A program made the position numbers and the translations under genes. The notes beneath the pieces are model-generated. The model saw only the letters and a list, made by a program, of their open reading frames with translations. It made no database searches and was not told the origin of the DNA. From Dunaliella salina (Eukaryota; Chlorophyta; Chlorophyceae; Chlamydomonadales; Dunaliellaceae): a DNA stretch of 16,855 nucleotides. This document shows, in pieces, positions 1 through 8,660 of the stretch; within the stretch, counting starts at the first letter, position 1; each line of letters opens with the position of its first letter. The stretch lies in contig MU069507.1 in assembly GCA_002284615.2 (NCBI GenBank), positions 434,336-451,190 on the forward strand, in the 5' to 3' direction.

Positions 1-293
1 TGTACTCAGTTCCCCACACCTGCCCTGCATACAGTCCAGCCGGAACCACATACGTCTTCCCAAGCCACAGAGAGACATATGGCCTATTTGCCAGAGAGTG
101 TTCACGAACAAATTGACGGACCCGAAAAGCAGACGCCATGAACGGACCAGTAGCATGCTCAGAGGACTTCGTCATGCTCATGCGCTTGTGAAACATCATG
201 CCGAGGTACTTGAAAGACTCCTTGTGTGCCAGTGGCACCCCCCCAACATGAAAAACAGGTAGATCTGACCCTGAGGAATTAAAGTGAAACTGC
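1..293 (-). pseudogene. LINE-type reverse transcriptase fragment (after the polymerase core), truncated by the window edge
   Basis: The minus strand is open from about 293 to the window edge. It reads through segments such as DLPVFHVGGVPL, SFKYLGMMFHKRMSM, FRVRQFVREHSLANR and KTYVVPAGLYAGQVWGTEY. This is the stretch that follows the catalytic YADD region in non-LTR retrotransposon reverse transcriptases, where SFKYLG and the later (P)AGLYA.Q.W are typical. No start codon is present, and a TAG lies in frame at about 297-299. Just upstream on the minus strand a 14-nt triplication (292-333) interrupts the coding. The adjoining 294-430 looks like a degraded continuation, but I cannot join it into one frame. 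No RT catalytic motif is inside the window. The piece resembles the family of the fragment at 9748-10534, but the two cover different parts of the protein. Family assignment is from memory of green-algal LINEs. Confidence 0.8.
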
Positions 294-333
294 CACTAGA
301 GAAGTGCCACTAGAGAAGTGCCACTAGAGAAGT
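292..333. repeat. 14-nt tandem repeat, three copies
   Basis: The unit gccactagagaagt occurs three times back to back at 292-305, 306-319 and 320-333 without mismatch. It sits at the upstream end of the minus-strand reverse-transcriptase remnant and its length breaks that frame, so it arose after or during decay of the element. Confidence 0.95.
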
Positions 334-439
334 TGATGAAGTACTCCGACTCCTTCCATCTTCCGAACACACCAGGTCTCCAGCACACACTCACTCACAG
401 AACACGACGTTGAGGGGTACAGTTTCAAACGTGTGAACG

Positions 440-658
440 AATTTCCCAGACAGACGCAATCGCGATGTCATCACGATGTCTCCTTTCACCTTTCAAAGTT
501 GCGTTTTCAGGGACTAAAAGATGGTATATTTCATGTTTGAAACTAAATTGCAATCAACATTGGGGCAACGTCGGAGGCTTTCGCAAAAACAAGAGGAGGA
601 ACAGGAAGTTCACTCGTGATTCCCATCTATTTATTTTTTATTCCGCGCCAAACACGAC
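440..658 (+). promoter_or_regulatory. Presumed promoter and 5' UTR of the Cys-rich repeat gene
   Basis: This stretch separates the retroelement debris from the start codon at 659. A TATA-like tatatt lies at 525-530, about 130 nt before the ATG, and a second AT-rich run lies at 625-642, too close to leave a normal leader. An in-frame TGA at 617-619 precedes the ATG with no ATG between, which supports 659 as the start. No transcription start can be fixed from sequence alone, so the promoter placement is inference. Confidence 0.3.
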
Positions 659-3600
659 ATGACCCCGGCTCTCTTTCTCCTTTTCAACGTGCTCGTGGCG
701 GCGGTGTGTGGCCAGGTGCGCTGTTTGCAATCATGAAAACCCCCGAAACGCCTATCAGAGCAATGGCTTGGGCATCGCCAATAGCGAGATGCGCACTGAC
801 ACTTTGCCTTGCACAAAAACACACATGCTTGCACGAACAGGATGTCGCCAACAACAACCCCTCTGTGCGAGGTCCAAGCATAAGGGCACGTGCAACACGT
901 CCTTCTCTCAACGCCAGAGAGAGCACAGCTGCACGCACGCTGGATGACTCCAAATCTTCCTGTCCTGCAAACAGCCCGAGTTGTTTTGTTGTCTCCTCAT
1001 ACTGGCCATTTCGGAGATGCGAGGAGAAGTGCAGTGCAGAGGTGTGTGAGGGTGTGTGTGTGTGTGTATGTGAGAATGAAGGAGGCAGCATGTGCTGTGC
1101 CGTCTCGTGATGTGACATATATTTGCAGACCTATTCATTGGCTTGTTAATGCAAACGCTGGAAGTCAGCACATTTTTGGGGTCAAGATCGCGCTCCGACA
1201 AGATACTGAAAAGGAGGACGTTGCTCCTTTTAGGTGTGCAACCGAGGATGGGGAGCCTGGCAATCAGAGGAAGTGTGTTGCTCACCAGGTGCGTGGATCT
1301 AAGTTGGGGTACCAGAAGCTGTTTGGTGTGACAATGGTCTAAATCTGAAGATCCTGTATGGAAGCTTGCTACGTATGCTCTGAGAGGAATCAATTTGAGT
1401 CCGGTGGGAAGAGGGCAGCAAAGTGCAGCGTTTTTTGATTGGTGCTTCCTTTGTTGAGATGCTTTTCTGAACCCTTCCAGCATGATCCTTGACATCCATA
1501 TTCAGCCATATTTCTGCTCACATCATGTAAGCGAATCTAAACTGCAGAGTGCAACCCCTGTTTGCGGGAAAAAATGTACAGATGAATTGTCATGATCAAC
1601 ATGATGGTCGACCTTTTGGAACGTCCTATGCAGGCGTGGCTTTCCCTGAAGGCTGCACCGAACGGCCATCAGAGTGCTGGGTGGGTTGCTCCTATGGCTT
1701 CCTATTCTGTGGGCAATGCTGTGCAGAATCCTAGAGTGCCTATGAGCATTGGGTTCGTTGCCAAACACTTGCAAATAGAATAAAAGCAGACGCAGAAGAA
1801 TGGAAAACTGGAAAAAAAATAGGGCTTGTTTGCCCCTGAAGCTTATGTGGAGGTGAACAACTCCTGCCAACAACGAGCATGCTTTTTCCATGCTCCAGTC
1901 TAGGTACGTCCCAACCTGGGCCAGTCAAGCTAGGTTGCAAAATGTCTGCGGCCAAGAGCTTCGCCGGCCCATATGCCTTATTAGCCGCAGTGTGAACCCC
2001 ACCCTTTGACCACAAATATCCATGGACCAAACACCTCACCACTGATACATAGTCCTTGTCATGGAAGAATATTAATGCAAAAGAGTGAAAAGACCCAGTG
2101 GTTGGTGAGGAGCACATTTACAGAATTCCAGCCTTTTCTTTAAGGAAAATCCCAAGGCTGGACGACTCCCCCCTGAAAAGGTCATGTTTTGGACATGCTC
2201 CCAGCAAGGGCGCACCAGGATCTGTGACATGTAAGCCTAGTTTAAACATGCAGCAAAAAAGAATGGAGTAAAAATATCCTGTGGTTGGTAAGATACTGAA
2301 TTTCAGCCATTTCCCTTCAAGGAATTGCATAGGAGTGTTCAAAAGGTCAATTTTTGACCTCACTCCTCTCCAATTTTTGAATATGCAGGATGTCACCATA
2401 ACATGAAGGTTACAATCATAAAATTTGGGAGTGGAAAATGGTCCCAGGGTGGAGCTGTTGGGCCATTTTTGGGTGATCTGAGGCCAGGAGGGTGAACTGG
2501 GGTCCATAATCTTTTCAGTAAAAATGATAGGTAATAGAGTAGTAATAGCTTGCATAGTTAGACTTGAGGAAGAAAACCGGGGGAAAGAGCCTCCCCAGTG
2601 ATATTTGGGAGTTGTCCACCTTTGGTAAAATCAAGCACCAAGGGTACCCCTAAGGCCATGGCTAGATTTCAGACAGAAGCATAAAAAGAGCATGTACCAA
2701 TTTAAAAGCTTGTTTACCTCTGACATAGGTAAGCGTCTACCACTTTGTGCGTACAGCGTTTCTGAGCTTAAAGCAATACATAGCTCAATTTTATTTAAAA
2801 GAAGGCATTGTCAATAAGCATGTGTGTTCTGCCTGCATGTCAGTGCGTGCTCCCCTTTTTGCCTTGCCTTCAGGTGGTGGAGAACTGGAGCTTGAAGACC
2901 TGCATCAGAGATGATCGGAAGTGTTTGCAAGGTGTGTCTTTGAGCTGTAAGCTACTTGATTTCATGCTTATGCAGCCAGAGCACCTCTGCATTTAATTTT
3001 CATTGATTACGCACATGACGCTCCATACTGTTAACTTATGAGATGCTGAAGCTTGCCACAGCATGTGATTTTCATTTTTCATTGACCACAAACTATGAAA
3101 TGCTGATTGCAGGCTTCGGTGTCTGGGGCAGCCAAGAGGCATGCTGCGCACATGGCGCTGCCTTTAACGAGGGCTGTGGGAAGGTGAAAGCAAGAACCAC
3201 CAAAAGGTGGCTTTGATCACAATGCAAACGAGACTGTTCCTGAAGCACTGGAGCACTGAAGCACAGAACCAGGCTGTTTGTCTCAGACATGTAGGCTACA
3301 AAAGAGAAGGAAAAGAAAAAAGAAAGGACTACACATTCCAAGTCTGGATGACTCAGGCTGTTTGTCTCAGACATGTAGGCTACAAAAGAGAAGAAAAAGA
3401 AACGACTATGCTGTCCAAGTCTGGCCGCGTGCATGAAGGGGAGGTCACCTGCCTGACTGACAGGGCTCCACAACTAGGCTACAAAGATGACTACAGCTGT
3501 GTGCTAAATCTCAGTGAAAGCCATGACCCAGGCGCAAAAAGCTTTTGGAAGTAATGCTCCAAAAAGCACATGTGCATCTCTTTTAAACTCTTTTGTCGCC

Positions 3601-5718
3601 TGCTTGACTTGACAGCCTGTCTGCTTTTGAAGTTCGCCTCCATGCATCTATTTAAAAGCTTTCACAGTACTCACCCTATGCAGAAAGTGTATCTAGGAAT
3701 AGATAGATTGAATCAGACACAACACACACACCCTGAAACCTTGCCCTGTCTTATGCTGTGCTGTAGGTGGAAGCATCTCCGGAGCCGTGTTGGATTGTTG
3801 ACACTTATTTTCCTTCAAGATTGTGTCGCCGGTCCAATACGCTCTGTGATAAGCCTGAAGCTGGCGTCCAGGCCTTCCGAACTGAGGAGGAGTGCTGTGC
3901 ACCTGGCAGAGCATTCAGTGAGGTGGGTGAGCAAATGCAGCGCTAACAGGAGTGCAGTCAACCTACCGCAAAGCGTAAGCAAAGTGGTCGAGCCGATGCA
4001 TAGCCGCCTGGCATGGTGGTTCCTTGTCAGACTTGCAAGGTGCCTGTATCCAAGAAAGAAAAGTGGAATGCTTGCATCTCCTGTAGCTTGTGTGTGTTCT
4101 CTTGCTTTGGAAAGCTGCCGGATGTATCGGGTTTCAGCCTGTCTGTCAAAGGTCAAAGCCAGCATGAAATGCTGAAGTACTGCACGCAGACATTTTCCAC
4201 TGTACAGAACCTGGAAGACCCAAGAACACAAAGTGTGATGCTGCAGGGTTGCTCAAGTCCTCCCCCTGTCCCTTGCTGGGTTAAGGACGAGGATTGGCCT
4301 TACCGCACATGCTCCAAGTCAGATGACATTGCTCTGTGCCACCGAGGTGCGTGAAAGGCTTACAGGAGTGTGTTGAAGGTTTCCGAGAGCCACTTGGCAG
4401 CAGTCATATATAATGGCTTACAAGCTTTGAACTTTGTTCTTCTTTGACAAAATTTTGCACTTATTCCAAGACTGATGGCATTGCCCCGTGCAACCGATGC
4501 ACTTTCAAGGATCACAAATGTGTTGGATGGCCTCTGAAAGCCACAATTGTTGGGAAAGGTTGATTGCTTGCAAGCTGTTGAATTGTGTGTCGTCCTTGAC
4601 ATTTTCCTTGTATATTTTTCCTCTCATAATGCTGAGAACCATAACATAAACTTCTGCAAAGCGATGTGCTAATTTCTTGCTTATTCATTGAGGGCAGGCA
4701 GACGAAAACTTGCAAACTTCTGCTGTCAACAGACCATGCCATCAGTGATGGGTGGGGAATGGAATTTGTGCTCTAAAGGCCTCTGCTTGTGGTCAGCAGC
4801 TGCATATTTGGTTGAGCGCAAGGTCAGACATGGGTGTGCACTGCAAAGAGCTAGGCATGGCTTTCCTTGGATGGCCGGCTGGCTGTGCTTGAAAAGAAAA
4901 GAAAGAAAAACTACGTATGCAAAGAAACTCTCCCTGCATCAATTAAGGAAGAGGAGACACATTGGCAGGTAAAGAGCCACAATTCCCCTCCACCACAAGA
5001 TTTGAGTCACGACAGTCTAATGGTGATTTGGACGGGCATCTTGTGTTTGATACTTGGCTGTGCTTGACTCTGCTGCTGTTAAAGATCTGGGGATCTATTT
5101 CAGCTGGCATCTTGTTTTCTGCCACATTGCCGGATCTGTATCCTCACTGCCATGCTTCTATCCGTCTGAGCTTTGTGGTGGGTCATCATGTATCAATCTT
5201 TGGACAATCATGACTCATTGTATTGGTTAGGGGAATACTTATTGGCCACAAAGCTTCCACAGCTTATGGGGGCTTAAAACACATCATTCTGCCCACTTTG
5301 ATTGGCAGGCTGGGGGGTCTACGTAAGCAAGGATATCTGCTGCTCTCCCAACGTTGCTTTCCAGGTGTGTGTGTGTGTGTGTGTGTGTCATGCTTTTCTT
5401 AACGAGTGCTTTGCAGCACCTGGATGCTGCATATTCATGATCCTGTCAGAGAATCAACAAAGGGTATCCAGCATTCTGTGCAAATATCATTAATATGTTG
5501 ACTGTTCTGTTTTACCTTATGCTCCAATGCTGCATTTGATGAGTAATCTTCGAAAAGAATCGAAGTCGTCCCTTTGAGTTCTCCCCTGTACGCATTTGGT
5601 GTTTTTGCTTTCGCTGTACTATCTTGCTATTTTGCTAATTTTCCTTGTAAAATTTGCTGTGTCTGACATGCAGGAGGGTTGCACACCTGAGCCTGTCATG
5701 GCAGCAGCTGGGCCATAA
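659..5718 (+). CDS. Secreted protein with four tandem six-cysteine repeats (10 exons, 281 aa)
   Basis: Exons: 659-715, 841-1041, 1234-1288, 1634-1680, 2874-2931, 3113-3183, 3767-3922, 4247-4346, 5309-5364, 5674-5718. They total 846 nt with stop TAA; all nine introns are GT-AG and all phases agree. Residues 1-19 (MTPALFLLFNVLVAAVCGQ) are a signal peptide. Residues 20-66 are an Arg/Ser-rich linker. Four repeats follow: 67-118, 119-170, 171-224 and 225-281. Each runs C(W/F)..., C, C, a GWG-like stretch, CC, then AF.EGC, as in CWIVDTYFPSRLC, CNRGWGAWQSEEVCC and CCAPGRAFSEGC. Linkers between repeats are Pro-rich (GCSSPPPVPCW). Repeat 1 has one extra Cys and repeat 3 lacks the GWG. The even Cys count per unit and the signal peptide imply an extracellular or cell-surface disulfide-rich protein. 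I do not recognise a named domain; binding, adhesion or cell-wall roles are guesses. The least certain part is exon 2, whose acceptor (gcacgaacag) is plausible but unsupported by repeat homology. Exons 3-10 are very secure. Confidence 0.88.
1052..1067. repeat. (GT)8 microsatellite just inside intron 2
   Basis: The tract begins ten bases after the donor of exon 2 (donor gtgtgtgag at 1042). The open frames reading VCVCVCV across it are artefacts of the dinucleotide. Confidence 0.9.
1681..2873 (+). other. Intron 4 of the Cys-rich gene (1193 nt), no gene recognised
   Basis: The intron runs from donor gtgggttgc to a pyrimidine-rich acceptor (ccttgccttcag). A 145-codon open frame lies on the minus strand at 2118-2555 but has no recognisable motif. 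A degenerate direct duplication, spaced about 177 nt, links the stretch near 2072-2155 (a gtggttggtgag-type core) to that near 2249-2330 (gtggttggtaag), suggesting an old unrecognised repeat element. I see nothing else to annotate. Confidence 0.6.
3270..3424. repeat. Imperfect tandem duplication, period 84 nt, in intron 6
   Basis: Copies begin at 3270 and 3354 and share caggctgtttgtctcagac and a following purine-rich tract, ending in ccaagtctgg. The second copy is about 9-13 nt shorter within the purine tract. The duplication is wholly inside the intron between 3183 and 3767. It explains the repeated peptide phrase in overlapping open frames, which are therefore not taken as coding. Confidence 0.9.
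4347..5308 (+). other. Intron 8 of the Cys-rich gene (962 nt), hosts a dispersed repeat copy
   Basis: The donor gtgcgtgaa follows the phase-1 codon of the RG|WG junction and the acceptor is ttgattggcag. One copy of the SINE-sized dispersed family lies in it at 4891-5045. Several 60- to 95-codon open frames cross the intron but none resembles a known protein. Confidence 0.6.
4891..5045 (+). repeat. Dispersed short repeat, copy A (SINE-sized)
   Basis: The copy begins with an A/G-rich gaaaagaaaagaaag tract, continues ctacgta, then agaaactctccctgcatc and aattaaggaagaggagacac, and later contains ctccaccacaagat. It aligns end to end with the reverse complements at 12965-13080 and 12310-12478. It sits in sense orientation within intron 8 of the Cys-rich gene. 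No RNA polymerase III A/B box could be assigned confidently, so SINE is a size-based description only. Confidence 0.8.
5365..5388. repeat. (GT)12 microsatellite forming the 5' splice site of intron 9
   Basis: Exon 9 ends TTCCAG at 5364 and the intron starts immediately with twelve uninterrupted GT dinucleotides, so the donor itself is part of the microsatellite. The phase-consistent terminal exon at 5674 confirms the junction in the model. Confidence 0.85.
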
Positions 5719-6990
5719 CTTTTCCTCCAGTAGCTGCCTAAGCCATACGACATTTCATCTCTGGTAGCTAAATGGCAAAAGTTTCACTGTGCTTCGTGCT
5801 GCTTGGCACAACAATCAGAACCCCAGCTCTGCTTTTGTACAATAATGCACAACATGTTTGTTCAGTGTCTGACTTGGTTACTTCTGAGGTGGAGTTTGTA
5901 TATGTCGAGTACTTTCCCCATCCCTCTGGTCACTTCCGAGGTAGAGTTTATATATCACAATTTTCCAGTATTTTTGCCATCCCTCTGTCGTTACCATCTT
6001 TTGAGCAAAATCGTTTGTTTTCAATATCCTCTGGTCCTTGGTTGTATGTTAAAAAAGGAATGAAATGTTGACAAGCTCACATTTGTTGAGGGAAATGCAG
6101 GGACAAATGTGATGCAGAGTTGCATAAATGATTTAAAGAAGATTTGTCGCACTAACACAGTTTTCATTTATACCAGACATTGAACAGTCTATGTATGCTC
6201 TTTTATCTTTTTTGTATTGTCTTTACTATCTTTGCTAAGCTAAATCACCATTTTCCTTTGCTAAAAAGCTATATCACCGTTTTCGCTTTTTGTACAATAT
6301 TGTGTTGACAAACATGCTCTGAGTTGCAAAGGTGTCATGAACGCTGTTTGGTACGTCCAGGACTCATAAATAGTAAGCTGTCAAGATGAATAGCTGTCAT
6401 TGCTGAATAATGGCAGAGCCTAGCACTAAATGCGCAAAAAAGGTTGCCTACCGACAAAAGAAGAAGGTGCCTGTGCTGGGCAAAAGCCGTCGTGCATAAA
6501 AAAGACCCAACAGTCAGCGTTGTGCTGCAAGTGAGCCCCAACAGTTCAAGAAAACGAGAGACATAGAAGTCTACACCTGTCAAGAGGCCCCATGCAGCCA
6601 ACTCCAGACCCACCCCTTAGCCTCGGAAAAAACTATCCAGCATCTCAGCTTGGGCCCCCCTCCTGCACAGGGGTCAGCTGTATCCGGGAAGTGAGCATAC
6701 AGTCCTGCTGTTCCGAGCTGAGATCACCCCACATCTGAGTACCATCTCCACTGCCTAACATCCGGGATCACTCCAGTGCCAGCTTTTCTCTGGGTATGGC
6801 ATGCACAAAACTAGTAGGGGCCTCAACAGAAGTCTGCTCCACACCGTTTCCTGCCCTTAAGAAAATCTCTGGACCTCCGAGCCAGTAGCATTAAAGTAAG
6901 CCTTTAATCGAAGCAGAAGCAGCTTCTACAGTTTCAGGCGATACAGCAGCAAAATGACACACCATGATTCTGCTGGCAACTCTCTGGAAA
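5719..6990. other. 3' flank of the Cys-rich gene and unassigned intergenic DNA
   Basis: I found no TGTAA (the usual volvocalean polyadenylation signal) between the stop codon and about 6600, so the 3' end of the transcript is not placed. The stretch 5881-5990 holds an imperfect tandem duplication with period about 51 nt: gaggtggagttt and gaggtagagttt, each followed by ccatccctctg. A 92-codon minus frame at 6335-6613 has no recognisable motif. I see no gene here. Confidence 0.5.
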
Positions 6991-6993
6991 CTT

Positions 6994-7079
6994 AGCCACA
7001 GGCTAAACTGGACAGGTGGCGCACCTGTACAGCTGCAGCCACAGGCTAAACTGGACAGGTGGTGCACCTGTACAGCTGC
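6994..7079. repeat. 43-nt tandem duplication
   Basis: Two copies (6994-7036 and 7037-7079) begin agccacaggctaaactgg and differ by one base (ggtggcgcacc versus ggtggtgcacc). This is the first of four neighbouring two-copy tandem duplications. Confidence 0.93.
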
Positions 7080-7203
7080 AAGGTTAGGCTCAGATGTAGC
7101 TTCAGCAGCTGCCTGCCACATGCCTGTTCCACTTGCTCTCAAGCCGACCCCCAAAAGACACAAATCCCAGAGACAAAAATATTCCACCTTATATTCCACC
7201 TTA

Positions 7204-7295
7204 TAGAGCACTCCATTGAGCTAAAATTCTGCTCAGACACCGAGCTTGATAGAGCACTCCATTGAGCTAAAATTCTGTTCAGACACCAAGCTTGA
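7204..7295. repeat. 46-nt tandem duplication
   Basis: Two copies start at 7204 and 7250, each beginning tagagcactccattgagc. They differ at only a few positions (gctcagacaccgag versus gttcagacaccaag). A shorter duplication of atattccacctt directly precedes the first copy. Confidence 0.92.
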
Positions 7296-7347
7296 ACAAG
7301 CTCTCCGGACTGCACAAAAACAACACTATTAAGAATTTACACACAAG

Positions 7348-7422
7348 TCACCCCCGGCACACACACAGCAACAATTGGGTCCAAATCACCCCCGGCACAC
7401 ACACACAGCGACAATTGGGTCC
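7348..7422. repeat. 38-nt tandem duplication
   Basis: Copies start at 7348 and 7386, both reading tcacccccggcacacacaca and ending in acaattgggtcc. They differ by a CA-unit length change and a single base. Confidence 0.92.
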
Positions 7423-7426
7423 CCTT

Positions 7427-7548
7427 ACACACTTTTACAATTGGAGTTGCTTAAATTGTCACAACGGTTACAAAACACACACAATTGACACACTTTTACA
7501 ATTGGAGTTGCTTAAATTGTCACAACGGTTACAAAACACACACAATTG
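7427..7548. repeat. 61-nt perfect tandem duplication
   Basis: 7427-7487 and 7488-7548 are identical as far as I can read, beginning acacacttttacaattgg and ending acacacacaattg. Identity over 61 nt implies recent duplication compared with the neighbouring repeats. Confidence 0.95.
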
Positions 7549-8440
7549 ATCCCTTCTGCAAACTCGGCTTACAAATCCCTCAAAACTGCAGCCAAACTCC
7601 ACTGTCATGCCGTCAAGACCTTGACAAAGATTAAAGCCACAAAACGTGCCCCGACCAACAGCATGGGCTCCTCCTGCTACTGCTCCATTTCAAGGCTACT
7701 AAACGGTTGGCTGAGTACTCACCGGATCCACATTAGCTTGGTTGCTCACATAGCTTGTCTCAGTTGGTGGAACTCACTGTCAGTCTCAGTGCTGACTGCT
7801 GGTCCTTCCTTTATCGCGCGCTGGCTATGGCCAGCGTAGACTTTTACTTTTTGCTTTTAAAGAGAAGCCAAAGGCAAAAAAGAGAACCACTCACACCATT
7901 TCCCCGCACACATGGAGGAAATGCCGCATTCAGTTCAAGTTGTGACCCCAATGTCACTGGTCCAATTCAAACAAGCAGATCCCACAGCATGGGAAGCCAC
8001 CAGGCTCTGACTGCACTCCTCACCTTGAAAAGAAAAGAAAAGAAAAGTCTACGCAAGCCAAAGGCCGCGTGCATTAAGGGAAGAACCCCAAACAAAGGTT
8101 AGAGGCCTCACCAGGGTTTAAACAAAAAACTCCAGCTGAGACAACCTTGATTGATTATACTATTGCATTACAATTAGTAATCGCCAGAGAAGTACCCAAG
8201 AACACTACACATGAGTATCCAAGATACAGACTCGCTACCCAGCCAACCCAGTACCATCCTCACTCTCAAGGTTGCTGATTGGAGGACATGGGTATACACA
8301 GAGTATCTGCCTTGTCCAGAACAAGCAAGGAATTGGGGCACCTCAAATACAAAGTGTTACGAAGTCAATATGAAGTGCATCACGGACAGCCACTACAAAA
8401 CACCAACAATTAAGCGGTGCATGTCTGCTTGGGGAGCATG
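7549..8440. other. Intergenic stretch without a recognised gene
   Basis: Open frames of 76 to 115 codons on the plus strand (7546-7839, 7755-8102, 8211-8441) carry no motif I recognise. A weak copy of the dispersed short repeat lies at 8027-8090. The part nearest 8440 is downstream of the Fanzor-like fragment on the minus strand and may be its element's 3' end. Confidence 0.4.
8027..8090 (+). repeat. Dispersed short repeat, copy B (partial, diverged)
   Basis: The stretch opens with gaaaagaaaagaaaagaaaag and is followed by tctacgcaagcc and gcgtgcattaagggaag. This matches the A-rich end, the ctacg(t/c)a step and the (a/g)tc(a/c)attaagga core of the other copies. The agaaactctccc core is lost. 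It is a truncated, weaker member. Confidence 0.5.
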
Positions 8441-8450
8441 AGCCCGGCGG

Positions 8451-8598
8451 CTATGCCGCATTGTGCGCACGCGTCAAGTACCTGGGCCTAGGGTTCCCAG
8501 CATACTCAGCAATGCACACCTCCCACAGGTTCCAAGCAGCATTCATGTCCCGGTGCATCCGGTACGCAGGCTGTGGTTTGTGCACACGTGCGCGCCTT
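8451..8598 (-). pseudogene. C-terminal fragment of a Fanzor/TnpB-like RNA-guided nuclease
   Basis: On the minus strand the frame RMHRDMNAAWNLWEVCIAEY ends in AGNPRPRYLTRAHNAA and a TAG at 8453-8451. The string RD-x-NAA-x-N is the last RuvC motif of TnpB/Fanzor proteins (the Asp of D-x-NAA is catalytic), and a following RPxYLxR tail is usual in eukaryotic Fanzors. Just upstream, another frame reads HVCTNHSLRTGC, a possible remnant of the zinc ribbon, offset by a frameshift. Similarity ends at about 8598 where telomere-like repeats begin. Only the last ~45 codons survive, so the gene is dead. Family knowledge: Fanzors are TnpB homologues in eukaryotic transposons, including algae. Assignment rests on a short motif. 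Confidence 0.6.
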
Positions 8599-8600
8599 TT

Positions 8601-8660
8601 GGTTAGTTTAAGTTAGGGTTAGGTTTTTTTAGGTTAGGTTAGGTTAGGTTAGGGTTAGGG
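8601..8660 (+). repeat. Interstitial telomere-like (TTAGG/TTAGGG) tract
   Basis: The plus strand carries ggttagtttaagttagggtt, aggttttttt, then aggttaggttaggttaggtt and agggttagggg. The units are mostly GGTTA/TTAGG with occasional TTAGGG, so this is degenerate and shorter than a real telomere. It abuts the truncated Fanzor-like fragment. Confidence 0.85.

Noticed and set aside
616..840. Continuous plus frame from 616 upstream of exon 2 (starting MIPIYLFF)
   Set aside because: The ATG at 659 in another frame yields a typical signal peptide with a GT donor, and joining to 841 keeps phase; the 616 frame would put non-signal sequence in front.
684..1118. 144-codon minus-strand open frame and several plus frames rich in VCVCV/HTHTH
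   Set aside because: They are shadows of exon 2 and of the (GT)8 tract.
2118..2555. 145-codon minus-strand open frame in intron 4
   Set aside because: No recognisable motif, lies inside a well-supported intron on the other strand, and overlaps a degenerate duplicated stretch.
3950..3974. Possible 25-nt exon (ECSQPTAK) after acaag/acag acceptor and before gtaagc
   Set aside because: It would need a 27-nt intron after 3922 and leaves phase 1, whereas 3922 joins 4247 in phase 0 to give the expected AFSE-GC step.
5409..5440. Acceptor-like tgctttgcag after exon 9 as start of the terminal exon
   Set aside because: In the required phase it reaches TGA after seven codons and lacks the EGC ending, while the acceptor at 5673 gives EGC and a clean stop.
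6335..6613. 92-codon minus frame with hydrophobic stretches
   Set aside because: No motif, no splice partners found and no support beyond being open.
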